Source: Channallabes apus
Lineage: Eukaryota > Chordata > Actinopteri > Siluriformes > Clariidae
Assembly (NCBI GenBank): GCA_030522415.1
Contig: CM060108.1
Location: 35,708,756 to 35,772,755, forward strand
DNA: 64,000 nucleotides
Direction of reading: 5' to 3'
This document shows, piece by piece, positions 45,989 through 56,200 of this stretch (its first letter is position 1; the number at the start of each line of letters is the position of its first letter). Below the pieces are notes generated by a model. The model saw only the letters and a list, made by a program, of their open reading frames with translations, was not told where the DNA came from and did not search any database. Position numbers and translations under genes: made by a program.

Positions 45989-47895
45989 GCCAAGTGAGTG
46001 AGTATGGCAAATGCCTGCTGAGTGAGTGAGATGGCCGTCTACGACTCCCTGTGATGAGGCACCAGGCGGGGGGCGGCGGAAGAGACTCGACGCTTTTCAC
46101 CCCCGGTATGACAGGTGAACCCGCAAAGGTGGAGGGGAAAATTTGGAAAAAAGGGAAAAAAAAAAAAATGACCGAAAACCATGAAAAAGGGGCTTTAAAG
46201 CCCGCTCCCGTACCTTCCTGGGCGGCCCGGAAGCCGTTCAGGGGTAGGGGGTCCGTTTACCAGAGCCCTGGGTGCTTGGACCCCTGCAATTGCTACTGTC
46301 TCATGAAATTCTGACCATACCTCCCGCAGGTGAGGCGGGACCCATGCCCAGGAAGGGGCCTCGAGGTCGGGCACAAGCCGGAAAGCGATAGGCCTGGATC
46401 TGCCACCCCGGGGTAAAAAGTTGGGACTTAGAAAAATTTTGACCGGCCAAATCCTGCTGCAGGAATTGGGCCTCAGGCCGACCAGAGGCACTCTCGTCGC
46501 CACGCTCGGCCGTTTTCCGCGATCACACCCCTGGAGGTCTGAATCCGCCTGGAGGAAATGGATCCTAGCCCAGCCCAGGCACCTCGGGTCTGCTAAGCTA
46601 GGCGCCCCCACCCGCGGTCACACCCCTGGAGGTCAGATTAAAAGAGAAATTTCTTTCGCTCATATCTCGCAAACAGCCAATTCTGCCTGGAAAAAAACGA
46701 TTTTGCCCGGCCCTAGGCACTCCCCTCGGCCGCTTTCGGGCTCACCCCCACTGCCCAAGGGGCTCCTGGGTCCTGGGGCGGGGGCCCCGACTTCGAACGG
46801 CCATATCTCGGCCGCTGTTGGACCGATCGGCTCCAAATTTCGCATGGGGAGTTCAGGGTCAGGCCCCGTACCCGGTGCCACATGCCCCGGCCCGATGCCC
46901 CACTCCAGCACCCCCTGGAGGATGCACCCCAGGTGAGGATTTGCCTCATTTTACTCTCTGGGATTTTGAAAATTTCCCCGGCTCTCAGCTCACGCGCAGG
47001 CCGAATCCTCCATGAGGAATCGGATTCTACCCGACCCCGGGCACACCAGCTCGGCCCCACTAGGCACCCCCAGCTGCGGTCTGACCCCTGGAGGTCAGAT
47101 TGATGGGACTTTCATTCACTATGCACTCACAGGCTGAATCCTCCTGGATGAAATGGTTCCTAGCCGGCCCCAGGCACCCAGGTCGTCCACGCTAGTCACC
47201 CTCACCCGCACGCCCCCTGGAGGTCTGGTCCTTTATTACTTCTATTTTATTGTTTTTTTTTACCTCACCGTAAATCCTTTACACTAAGCCCCAGCCCCTA
47301 ACCCTGATCGCCCTGAGACCCGGACAGCCCGAGCCCTAAAACCACTAGCACTCCATCGAGCCTTAGCCGCCCGCCCCAGCACCCCACCTCCGGTGCACCT
47401 CTTCACCCTACGAGCGCTGCCCAAGACGCAGCCGACGGGCCATGCCCCAGCCCTCTAGCCCCGATAGCCACGGAGATACGCCGGCTCAAACCCAAGGGGG
47501 AAATAGTGCCACTCACCGCCCGCCACACAGGCCTCCCTACTCGTCCCTGGAACTGGCCTCTCCCCGGGGCTCAAACCCCCATCCCCCAGGACCTCGCCCA
47601 CCAGCACCCACACTTAAGCACCCCTACATGGACTAAGCATCTCAGTACGGCCCGCTGAAAGGCCGGACCCCTGGGATAACCACGGATTTTTGCACCGACC
47701 CCTGGTATAACCAGACCCCTGGTATAACCGGGGACTTTGTCATTTTTATTTGATTTTTCTTCGCCCTGGCCCCTGGTATAACCGGTGACTTTGTCGTTTT
47801 TTATTTTTGCTTTGTTACTTTTTCCTGTGCCCCTGGGACACCCGGGAGGCTGCCGGGGTCCAAGGAGGGCCGGACGCGCGGCCTCGGCTCCCGGG
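45989..47895 (-). other. rDNA intergenic spacer and external spacer
   Basis: GC-rich spacer between the 18S fragment and the 28S tail. It has imperfect repeats of 'cccctggaggtcagatt' (46,520-47,230), 'catatctcgcaaacagcc' / 'catatctcggccgctgtt', and 'cccctggtataaccgg' (47,665-47,790). It has the position of the IGS plus 5' ETS of an rDNA unit. A Pol I promoter was not identified. Its ORFs are chance. Confidence 0.6.
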
Positions 47896-48050
47896 CAAAA
47901 TATTGGATCGAGGGCTGACTTTCAATGGATCGCAGCGATGGCGCTGCTCTGCCACTCACGACACCCCGACCCAGAATCAGGTCGTTTACGAATCATTTAG
48001 CACCAGGTTCAACACAAACTTGCGATGCGCAATCGGACAGGGTGCGGGGA
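47896..48050 (-). rRNA. 28S rRNA 3' tail, fragment
   Basis: Plus strand 'tcgagggctgactttcaatg' and 'cccgacccagaatcaggtcg' are the reverse of the conserved last ~150 nt of 28S. It ends directly against the satellite array at about 48,056. Orientation matches the 18S and 5' 28S fragments, so the order along the minus strand is 28S tail, IGS, 18S, ITS, 28S head. Confidence 0.85.
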
Positions 48051-48055
48051 TCGCG

Positions 48056-50056
48056 CTTTTTTATACCCCTCTAAAATGTAATAATGCCCCATATCTCAAA
48101 AATGCTGCAGTAAAATTGTTTCATATTTGGTGTGTATATAGTATGGGACGTCCTGAATAAGAACTGCTGGTTGTTTTTTTCTACTTATTAGAAATGGGGA
48201 CTTTATACCCCTTTAAAATGTAATAATGTCCAATATCTCAAAAATGCTGCAGTAAAATATTTTCATATGTGGTGTGTATATACTGTAGTGTGGGGTGTCC
48301 TGAATAAGAACTGATCATTGTTTTTTTCTACTTATTAGAAATGGGGTCTTTATACCCCTTTAACGTGTAATAATGTCCAATATCTCAAAAATGCTGTAGT
48401 AAAATTTTTTCATATTTGGTGTCTATATAGTATGGGACGTCCTGAATAAGAACTGGTGGTTGTTTTTTTCTACTTATTAGAAATGGGGTCTTTATACACC
48501 TTTAAAATGTAATAATACCCCATATCTGAAAAATGCTGCAGTAAAATAGTTTCATATGTGGTGTGTATATAGTATGGGACGTCCTGAATAAGAACTGGTG
48601 GTTGTTTTTTTCTACTTATTAGAAATGGGGACTTTATACCCATTTAAAGTGTAATAATGCCCCATATCTCAAAAATGCTGCAGTAAAATTGTTTCATATT
48701 TGGTGTGTATATAGTATGGGACGTCCTGAATAAGAACTGGTGGTTGTTTTTTTCTACTTATTAGAAATGGGGACTTTATACCCCTTTAAATTGTAATAAT
48801 GCCCCATATCTCAAAAATGCTGCAGTAAAATTTTTTCGTATTTGTTGTCTATATAGTATGGGACATCCTGAATAAGAACTGATCATTGTTTTTTTCTACT
48901 TATTAGAAATGGGGTCTTTATACCCCTTTAAAGTGTAATAATGCCCCATATCTCAAAAATGCTGCTGTAAAATTGTTTCATATTTGGTGTGTATATAGTA
49001 TGGGACGTCCTGAATAAGAACTGATCATTGTTTTTTTCTACTTATTAGAAATGGGGTCTTTATACCCCTTTAACGTGTAATAATGTCCAATATCTCAAAA
49101 ATGCTGAAGTAAAATTTTTTCATATTTGGTGTCTATATAGTATGGGACATCCTGAATAAGAACTGATCATTGCTTTTTTCTACTTATTAGAAATGGGGTC
49201 TTTATACCCCTTTAAAATGTAATAATGCCCCATATCTGAAAAATGCTGCAGTAAAATAGTTTCATATGTGGTGTGTATATAGTATGGGACGTCCTGAATA
49301 AGAACTGATCATTGTTTTTTTCTACTTATTAGAAATGGGGTCTTTATACCCCTTTAACGTGTAATAATGTCCAATATCTCAAAAATGCTGCAGTAAAATT
49401 TTTTCATATTTGGTGTCTATATAGTATGGGACGTCCTGAATAAGAACTGGTGGTTGTTTTTTTCTACTTATTAGAAATGGGGTCTTTATACCCCTTTAAA
49501 ATGTAATAATGCCCCATATCTCAAAAATGCTGCAGTAAAATTGTTTCATATTTGGTGTATATATAGTATGGGACGTCCTGAATAAGAACTGATCTTTTTT
49601 TTTTTTCTACTTATTAGAAATGGGGTCTTTATACCCCTTTAAAATGTAATAATGCCCCATATCTGAAAAATGCTGCAGTAAAATAGTTTCATATGTGGTG
49701 TGTATATAGTATGGGACGTCCTGAATAAGAACTGATCATTGATTTTTTTCTACTTATTAGAAATGGGGTCTTTATACCCCTTTAAAGTGTGATAATGTCC
49801 AATATCTCAAAAATGCTGCAGTAAAATTGTTTCATATTTGGTGTGTATATAGTATGGGACGTCCTGAATAAGAACTGGTGGTTGTTTTTTTCTACTTATT
49901 AGAAATGGGGTCTTTATACCCCTTGAAAGTGTAATAATGCCCCATATCTCAAAAATGCTGCAGTAAAATTATTTCATATGTGGTGGGTTTATAGTATGGG
50001 ACGTCCTGAATAAGAACTGATCATTGTTTTTTTCTACTTATTAGAAATGACGTCTG
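48056..50056 (-). repeat. 142-bp satellite array, right arm (about 14 units)
   Basis: Same unit as 40,741-42,097 on the opposite strand ('aaatggggtctttatacccc'). Variants 'gatcattg' and 'ggtggttg' alternate among units. It abuts the 28S tail on one side and AT-rich spacer on the other. Confidence 0.95.
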
Positions 50057-50464
50057 TATAGGCCCCTGAAGTGTAATGTCATTATTCTTGATATCACCTT
50101 TATGATAATTATTGATTAGTGATTCAGACTTTTAAACCTATTGTAAACTTATTTTGCTATTTACTTTCATTGGAAACATTACACCTAATGAATGCAGTCA
50201 AAAATAACAGAAATTATAGAGCATTGACAAATGAATAAACAACTGAGGGATTTAAAATGAGTATCATTTATTTTGTCTTCCATTTGCATATAATTTATCT
50301 GTAAACACAACTACATTTACAATGACTGTAGAAGAAGAAATATACAGAAAACATTAGATATCGCACCTATAAAAATAAGGAAAACAAAAAATGCAAAACA
50401 CCAGTTTCGAAACATGACACCTTTTTATGTCACATCACAATCACGATGGGCTTTACAAGAAAAG
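50057..50464. other. Spacer after satellite array
   Basis: AT-rich with no gene recognised. It is not homologous to the spacer on the left side. Confidence 0.4.
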
Positions 50465-50600
50465 CGCTCTGAAAGCGCGTCCTCTGTGTTGTTCCTGAAA
50501 CTACCGTAATCACTGTAATATGCGCGCGCACTAAAATCAATCGCGGCTGGCTTGACCGTGTTTTTCCGAACCGCGGCTGGCTTTACCGCAGTCACACACA
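50465..50600 (-). repeat. hAT-like remnant, right arm
   Basis: Inverted match to 40,090-40,235 ('aaaagcgctctgaaagcgcg', 'tcaatcgcggctggcttgac'). Confidence 0.65.
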
Positions 50601-51154
50601 CACACCTCCCTTGAGCCCTGCGTCTGTCGGATTTCAGCGGTCACGGGGTGGAAAGACTTTGAAGCAGTTTATATATGAATCTAAGCTTGAACTTATCAGC
50701 ATTGTAAATATATAATACTTTTCAAATAAAATCGCTATTACTTTGACCCTGAAGTTTAGTTTAGCACACACAAAAAACAGAAAAGTCATTTCTGGTAAAT
50801 CAACGGAATGTGTAGTATTTACAGTAATTCATTAAAAAATGAATATACATTGTACAGTACACGGTAAACACGGGAAAGATTACAAAATGAAAAAACAAAG
50901 TGTCTACTTTATAAACAGCTTAGTATGTGCGTCGAGATGCTGAAATCCCTTGCATGTTTTTGCTTCCAAGTGGAGAGATATTTGACCGATAGCCTAGAAC
51001 AAAAGATCTATAGGTGTGATCACAACCCCCTCCGACCGACCGTGCCATCAATCACTGACCACCTCAGAAGTTCCCTCCAATGTATGGCTGCAATACTTGT
51101 TTTGCAAGTATTTTTAACACCATTCAAAGGCTTACAAGTTCCATTCAACATATA
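50601..51154. other. Unassigned, hAT-like debris
   Basis: Begins with 'tgtcggatttcagcggtcac', also found at 3,870 in the hAT-like element. The remainder is unrecognised. Confidence 0.35.
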
Positions 51155-51720
51155 ATGATGTCTCCACATGTTAATATATTCCTAAAATTTATATATTACA
51201 AGTTGATAAACTGATCTGCGGTAGCGGAAAAATCCGCTGAAAAAAGCACAGGCTACAGCGCACGCGCGCACACACACAGACACACAAAGACACACCTCCC
51301 TTGAGCCCTCGGTAAACATCCAAGCACTGAGGCACGCAAATCCCCTGACCACAATAAGGTGGCAATCCCTCAGGGGGGGAAGATGAAAAATACAAATTAA
51401 ATAAATAAAACAAAATAAAATATCCTTAATCCAGATTTTATCAATCAACGACATAATATTGATCTTAGCTGGATGGTCTAATTCTCAAAACCGTTTAACC
51501 TAAAGAAAAACTTAACACACTATAACTAGAATATTTACAAAACTGAAAGGTTGTCTTATGTATAATAAAAAAAACCTCATAACTCAAAAAGATCATATGT
51601 TTTTATATATTTTTTTTTATTTTTTTTTTAATAGTAACTGAACAGCTCTCTTCTCTCCAATCCACTCCTAAACCACAGTCTCCTATTTCTCTGTGCGTGC
51701 TCTGGAGACTGTGAATGAAT
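51155..51720. repeat. Rearranged hAT-like copy (head-to-tail inverted)
   Basis: 51,155-51,305 matches the 5' part of the 3,519 element in plus orientation. From about 51,310, 'aaggtggcaatccctcaggg' and 'taatccagattttatcaatc' match its 3' part (4,320-4,440) in minus orientation. It appears to be a folded, internally inverted copy. Confidence 0.5.
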
Positions 51721-52659
51721 ACACGCAGCGGAGGTTTTGTAAACTGTAGAGATACAATAATTTTACTGCTGGAAAATCAGCATTTTATCTAATTTGAAAT
51801 ATAAACCTAATATTATCTGTTACTTAATATATTTTCTTTTGATGATGACCATAACAGCCTACTGCATTTCATTATTTATAATAACACAAAAACAATATTA
51901 CAATATTTGATATTTTAATATAAACTCGGTATCATTATCCTCCTTGTGTATGTGTAAAAAACATTTGATTTGTTCTATTTTTTATTCTGATAGTGTGCTC
52001 AATTTGTTTCTAGTAATTTATATATTTAAATTCGGATGCCTTTTACTGTTACAAATTTAACTCTTTGCTGTACAAGCCCTTGTGTTGTTGTTTGTGCTGC
52101 TGTTCTTTAATAATACCAATAATCAGCTACAAACAGTCTGTCTAAACGAAAATTAAGCAATGCTTCTTAACTCATCATTATGTGGATATTTTTCATGTTC
52201 GTTGGATAAAGTATGTACGGTAATTATTTGGTCTACTCTGTACTGTATGTGCGTGAGAGAGAGGGGTGTCGCGGTCGTGAAACAAAGGCTCATTTCAGCT
52301 CATTCAGTTTCTCTGAATGGATAGGTGAGAACAGCTGATTCACGGTGAATAATTTGCATTTGAGTGTTGCCAAGTGAAAAGAAGACAAACATCAAGACGA
52401 ACAACATATAAAACTGAGACAATATTTTAAAAAGAATCGCAATCAACCTGAACAGGTAAGCTGGAATAAAATCAGTAGCAGCATTAACTAAAGTAATTAG
52501 TAATTATTAGCTGCTACTGATTTTATGGACTCATCACGGTTAAATACGTTGGTCACATTGGATTCATTACGGTTGTATATCGTGCTCTGAATAATAAATT
52601 TTTTTGTTTGCTGTTTGTTTGCTGAGTAAAATTAAAATAGAACAATTTTTTAAAATAGC
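51721..52659. other. No recognisable feature
   Basis: AT-rich sequence with no convincing gene, RNA or repeat. Confidence 0.4.
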
Positions 52660-52890
52660 ATTATCCAGGATTCGAACCGATGCTTTGTAAATCCCTGACC
52701 GAGCGCTCTAACCGCTACACCAACCAGGCACTAAAAGACAACACACCTCCGTGACCTTAATAAGCCACTCGACTTCTTTGAAAGCAAGCGTTAAATAAGT
52801 AACGAAGTAAGCCTGTTATACAATTATACTATTTGCACGTGTATTTTATCTGTTTTAAACTTGGTGTCATTTGATCTTATTGGTTTAGAA
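52660..52890 (-). repeat. tRNA-like module, right arm copy 1
   Basis: Minus-strand tRNA-like core at 52,665-52,730 with TGGTGTAGCGG and GGTTCGAATCC boxes. The flank 'ccactcgacttctttgaaag' matches, inverted, the left module at 29,780. Confidence 0.6.
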
Positions 52891-53054
52891 ATGTTTGTAA
52901 AAAAAACTATTGTTATCAAAAATGTAAAAGATGTAACACCGGACTTCATTACCCACAATGCATCTCCCGCACTGGACTACACTGCCGTAAACAGCTGTCG
53001 TAAATCAAAACTCCCGGTACTGCAGATGGCCACCACTTTTCATCAGTATAATGA

Positions 53055-53092
53055 CACACACACACACACACACACGCAGCAGCAGCAGCAGA
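53055..53092. repeat. (CA)n(GCA)n microsatellite
   Basis: CA repeats followed by five CAG units. Confidence 0.9.
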
Positions 53093-53209
53093 CCGAGCCG
53101 TCACTCCCCTAAATTTAAAGAATACAAACTGGTTGCGTGCGAGTTTGCTGTTTTTTCTATAGTATGCTGAAGCAAAATCAAAATACAACAATTTTTTTTA
53201 TTTTAATTT

Positions 53210-53470
53210 TGCTATAATTAAAATAAAAAAATTTAAAACATCATCCCTCGGGATTCGAACCGGCGCTTTATGTATCACTGACCGTGTGCTCTAACCGTAA
53301 CACCAAGCAAGCACTTAAAGACAATGCACCCAAGTAACGTTAAATAAGGCAAGGTTAATAAAGCAAGCTCTGGATAAGTGACGAAGTAAGCTTGTTATAA
53401 TAATAACTTGGTGTTATTTGATCTCATTGGTTTATAAATTTATATTTAAATAAATAGTAAACTTGGCCGA
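53210..53470 (-). repeat. tRNA-like module, right arm copy 2
   Basis: Minus-strand tRNA-like core at 53,247-53,313 (B box GGTTCGAATCC). The flank 'aataacttggtgttatttga' pairs with 29,705-29,730. It is closer to the left-arm copy than copy 1 is. Confidence 0.6.
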
Positions 53471-53793
53471 TTTCGTTATAATTTTGTTTGATGAGTGGGG
53501 CTTGAAAATTCTCTTGAAAAATATGGTCATTTATTTCAGTTAATAAATCTACTATAATTTTTTTTACTCATTATTGTACAGTACACATTAATAGCTCTGG
53601 TTCAGATTTTTCATGTTTGTTGTGGAAATTACCATCACTGTTGTATTTACTGCGATGAATGAAAATGTCACTTTGCGCCACCTGGCGGCCATTTTACGAA
53701 TGACTTTGAAATGCAACAGATTTATTTTGGCCGCTGTTGCCTTTAAACGGCGGTATACGCGGCGAGATCGCCATTCCAATTTTGTAACCACTG

Positions 53794-53795
53794 TA
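53794..53795. repeat. TA target duplication, right
   Basis: TA immediately after CCACTG; pairs with 29,327-29,328. Confidence 0.65.
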
Positions 53796-54358
53796 TCTGC
53801 TTTTTACTGGTGTTTTAGTACTGCTGTCTGACCTCTCTCCACATGTCTGCACCCCCTCCTGTTCCTCTACATCCTTCTCTCCACATAGCTTTTCCACTCT
53901 CTGTAAATCTGCCACCACTTTCTTATACCTCTCTGCATAACATTCCTTCTCCGTCTCACCAGAAACTTCCCCCATTCCCTTACGCTTAGGAATTCGATTG
54001 TCTTCCTGTACCTACTGTATGGGGGAGGTGTAACTAACTTCTCTCTCGCTACTTCGGCCTCACTTCCTGACTTTCTTTCTTACCAACTTTACTTATACTT
54101 TCTTAAACAAAGCTAGGACCACTCTTTCCTGCTGTCTTTTCAACTTCTCTGGACATGCTTTCTCTCTCTTGCCGCCGCTTTATAATTTTTTATCAAGGTG
54201 TCCATCTCAGAACACAGTGCTAAATCAAATGTCCCCTCCTTTGGCCATCTTGTAATCATATCTTTAGTCCTCTTTTGCTACTTATTGGAGGTCTTAGTGA
54301 TGAGATCTTCACACAAAGGATGCTTCGGCACTAAAGTCTCCACCGGAGAGGCTGCCAT
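53796..54358 (-). pseudogene. Retroviral gag N-terminal part, decayed
   Basis: The start codon is probably at 54,358. A Lys/Glu-rich, coiled-coil-like segment is readable at 53,796-53,975 (ERYKKVVADLQRVEKLCGEK). Stops interrupt it. It breaks off exactly at the TA bordering the 24.5-kb insertion, and gag resumes at 29,327. Confidence 0.55.
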
Positions 54359-55859
54359 TATGCTTTAGCCTATGTCACCACTTAGATATTTATTTTTTTA
54401 ATTTTGTGCCTTTTTAATTTTTACTTAATGGCTAAATTTACTTACAACAATATACACTCTTTTAGAATCACAGAAGTATCCACCTCCACTTACCAAGGCT
54501 CATCAATGATAATCACTCCTTAATCTACACCACTTCACTATTTTCAAATTAACACTTGCCAAAAAGCATAGTGCTTTTATGCACCGTGAACACTTTTATC
54601 TATAAGTGTGTAATGCCACAATATTAATATGGGGTTCATACACATTCACCACTCCACACTATTTATTTATTTATTTATTCAGAGGCCTATGCATTCAGAC
54701 TTTATCCCTCTTTTCCTAGAAAATTGGGCTTATTCTTTTCATACTTGTCCCCCTGCTAAAAGGGCTCATTTTTCCACTCACATGTGTCCCTTTATTGATT
54801 AATATTTATCTATTTAATTATTAGGCTAGCTATTACTTAAATAGGGCTCATTCACACACACGTCTCTGGTCTGGCAGCAAGCTGCCCCCCCTCTGAGGGT
54901 TGCACACACAATTCCCTCGGGAGGTCCAGCCCTGTTCACAGAACACAGAGCTTATGGTTCTCATTCAACCATTCTCTCTCTTTCTCTCTCTCTCACACAC
55001 ACACTAGGCGAACATAGAGCTCTCATACACTCAGACAGAAACAGATAGACACAACATCAATTAGACACAAACAATTGCAATTGCATTCAACTTAATGGCA
55101 CAAATCGTGCTCCTCATACGAAGGATATTCATTACCCCTGTCACTCATATCAATAAAACATAAGGGGTGATTTCTTATGATGTACAAGTGTACATTCCAC
55201 ATACGAAGGGTATATCAATTAAAAACCACCAAACTCATACCATATAACATTTACGGTGGCTACAAAATGCTTACAGTATGACATACAACAGTATGTTCCT
55301 CATACAAAGGGTATTTTTTATTAATTGCTGGGTAACCTTACACAAGCAATATAACTAATTTAGCGCAATTCCTTATTAACTTGCTGCACTACTCATGCCA
55401 TCCAATCAAGGCCCACTTGACAATGAGTACAAATTAATATCGAGATTATCTACCTTTTTCCTGTCCTGTCATCTCTCAAAGCCCACTTGACAAAACAAAT
55501 AGACACCCAAATGCGCTTCCTCATACCGTCTGTTACTGTTGCCATCAATCAATGCCCACTTGACAACACCCAGACCAATGCAATGCTTATCTTCTCAATT
55601 CACTATCAGTACAACTGTTAGTAATCTGATGCATGCATTCTCTTCTGGAAACAAAGCCCATTTTAAATTACTTGAGTTGGAGAGGCCTTTATTAGGTGTC
55701 CTTACCACCATGGGTGATCCTCAGCCAACAACACAACCTAAGTATATAAGCAAAAGTTGCTTACCTTTGTAAGTGGCCACCTGTTTGTGTTGCCGACCAA
55801 GGAAGCCCACGTCGGTCAGTCACCTTTGCCCTTTCTCCACCCTGCTCGCAGCGCCATTA
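54359..55859 (-). other. Retroviral leader, unusually long
   Basis: About 1.5 kb without ORFs between gag and the 5' LTR. It contains three 'gcccacttgacaa' copies (about 55,411, 55,483 and 55,555) and three 'catacgaagg'-type copies (about 55,118, 55,201 and 55,301). A primer-site-like TGGCGCTGCGAGCAGGG lies a few bases from the LTR on the minus strand. A secondary insertion inside the leader cannot be excluded. Confidence 0.45.
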
Positions 55860-56200
55860 TGTTGTGGAAAAATACTCAGAGTCGGGCTTTGCTTACAGAA
55901 GATTACGACCTTTATTATCAAACAACAAGGCCGGAGCTGTGTCCGTGGAGCAACTGAACTCTCTTGATGTGCATTATAGTACATATGCAGTGCCTGCCCC
56001 TCCTCTCTCCAACATCTGGGTTTCATTAAAGGGCCGTCTTTAGCCCCCCCAATGTAAAGCTTGGGTTTCCTATATGCGATGCGCACAAAGAAGCCTATGT
56101 CCCAGCTTGCACACACATCCACGATTATATACTGATAAGGTATCTTCTAACCCCCCAAAAGTAAGTAAAATCAAATGAAATCAAATAAAAATTTCTCCCA
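55860..56200 (-). repeat. Retroviral 5' LTR
   Basis: 341 bp with TG...CA ends on the minus strand, matching 23,460-23,798. AATAAAGG is present. It interrupts the L2-type RT at 56,209. Confidence 0.85.

Larger units (their letters stand above)
29329..53793. mobile_element. 24.5-kb insertion with matching inverted ends and palindromic interior
   Basis: The left end reads CAGTGGTTACAAAATCGGA and the right end, reversed, CAGTGGTTACAAAATTGGA, each next to TA. Retroviral gag stops at one end and resumes at the other, so the whole interval lies within one original site. The interior is organised as inverted arms: tRNA-like modules, hAT-like remnants and 142-bp satellite, around a core of LTR fragment, 27-bp minisatellite and rDNA. 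TA duplication and CAGT ends suggest Tc1/mariner-type mobilisation, but no mariner-type transposase is seen inside. It may have moved as a unit or grown by nesting in a small TA element. Confidence 0.65.
23460..56200 (-). mobile_element. Endogenous retrovirus, interrupted by a 24.5-kb insertion
   Basis: Minus-strand provirus: 5' LTR (55,860-56,200), primer-site-like sequence and leader, gag N-terminal part (to 53,796), insertion, rest of gag, protease, RT, RNase H, integrase, then a polypurine tract and 3' LTR (23,460-23,798). The two LTRs differ by about six substitutions and one 2-bp indel. The internal genes are full of stops and frameshifts. No host target duplication is seen: flanks are GCCTG on the left and TAGTA on the right. 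The 5' LTR lies inside an L2-type RT. Without the insert the provirus is about 8.3 kb. Confidence 0.8.

Noticed and set aside
47270..47310. 'ccctaaccctg' considered as telomere repeat
   Set aside because: Only a single imperfect unit within GC-rich spacer.
44152..47636. Many ORFs of 60-170 codons in GC-rich sequence
   Set aside because: They overlap recognisable 28S, ITS, 18S and IGS sequence; high GC leaves frames open by chance.
40741..50056. Regular arrays considered as CRISPR
   Set aside because: The whole 142-bp unit is repeated with no unique spacers, and the genome is eukaryotic; this is a satellite.
29329..53793. Giant element considered as a Teratorn-like virus/transposon fusion or Maverick/Polinton
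   Set aside because: No herpesvirus, capsid, DNA polymerase B or ATPase genes are seen; target duplication is TA, not TTAA or 6 bp.
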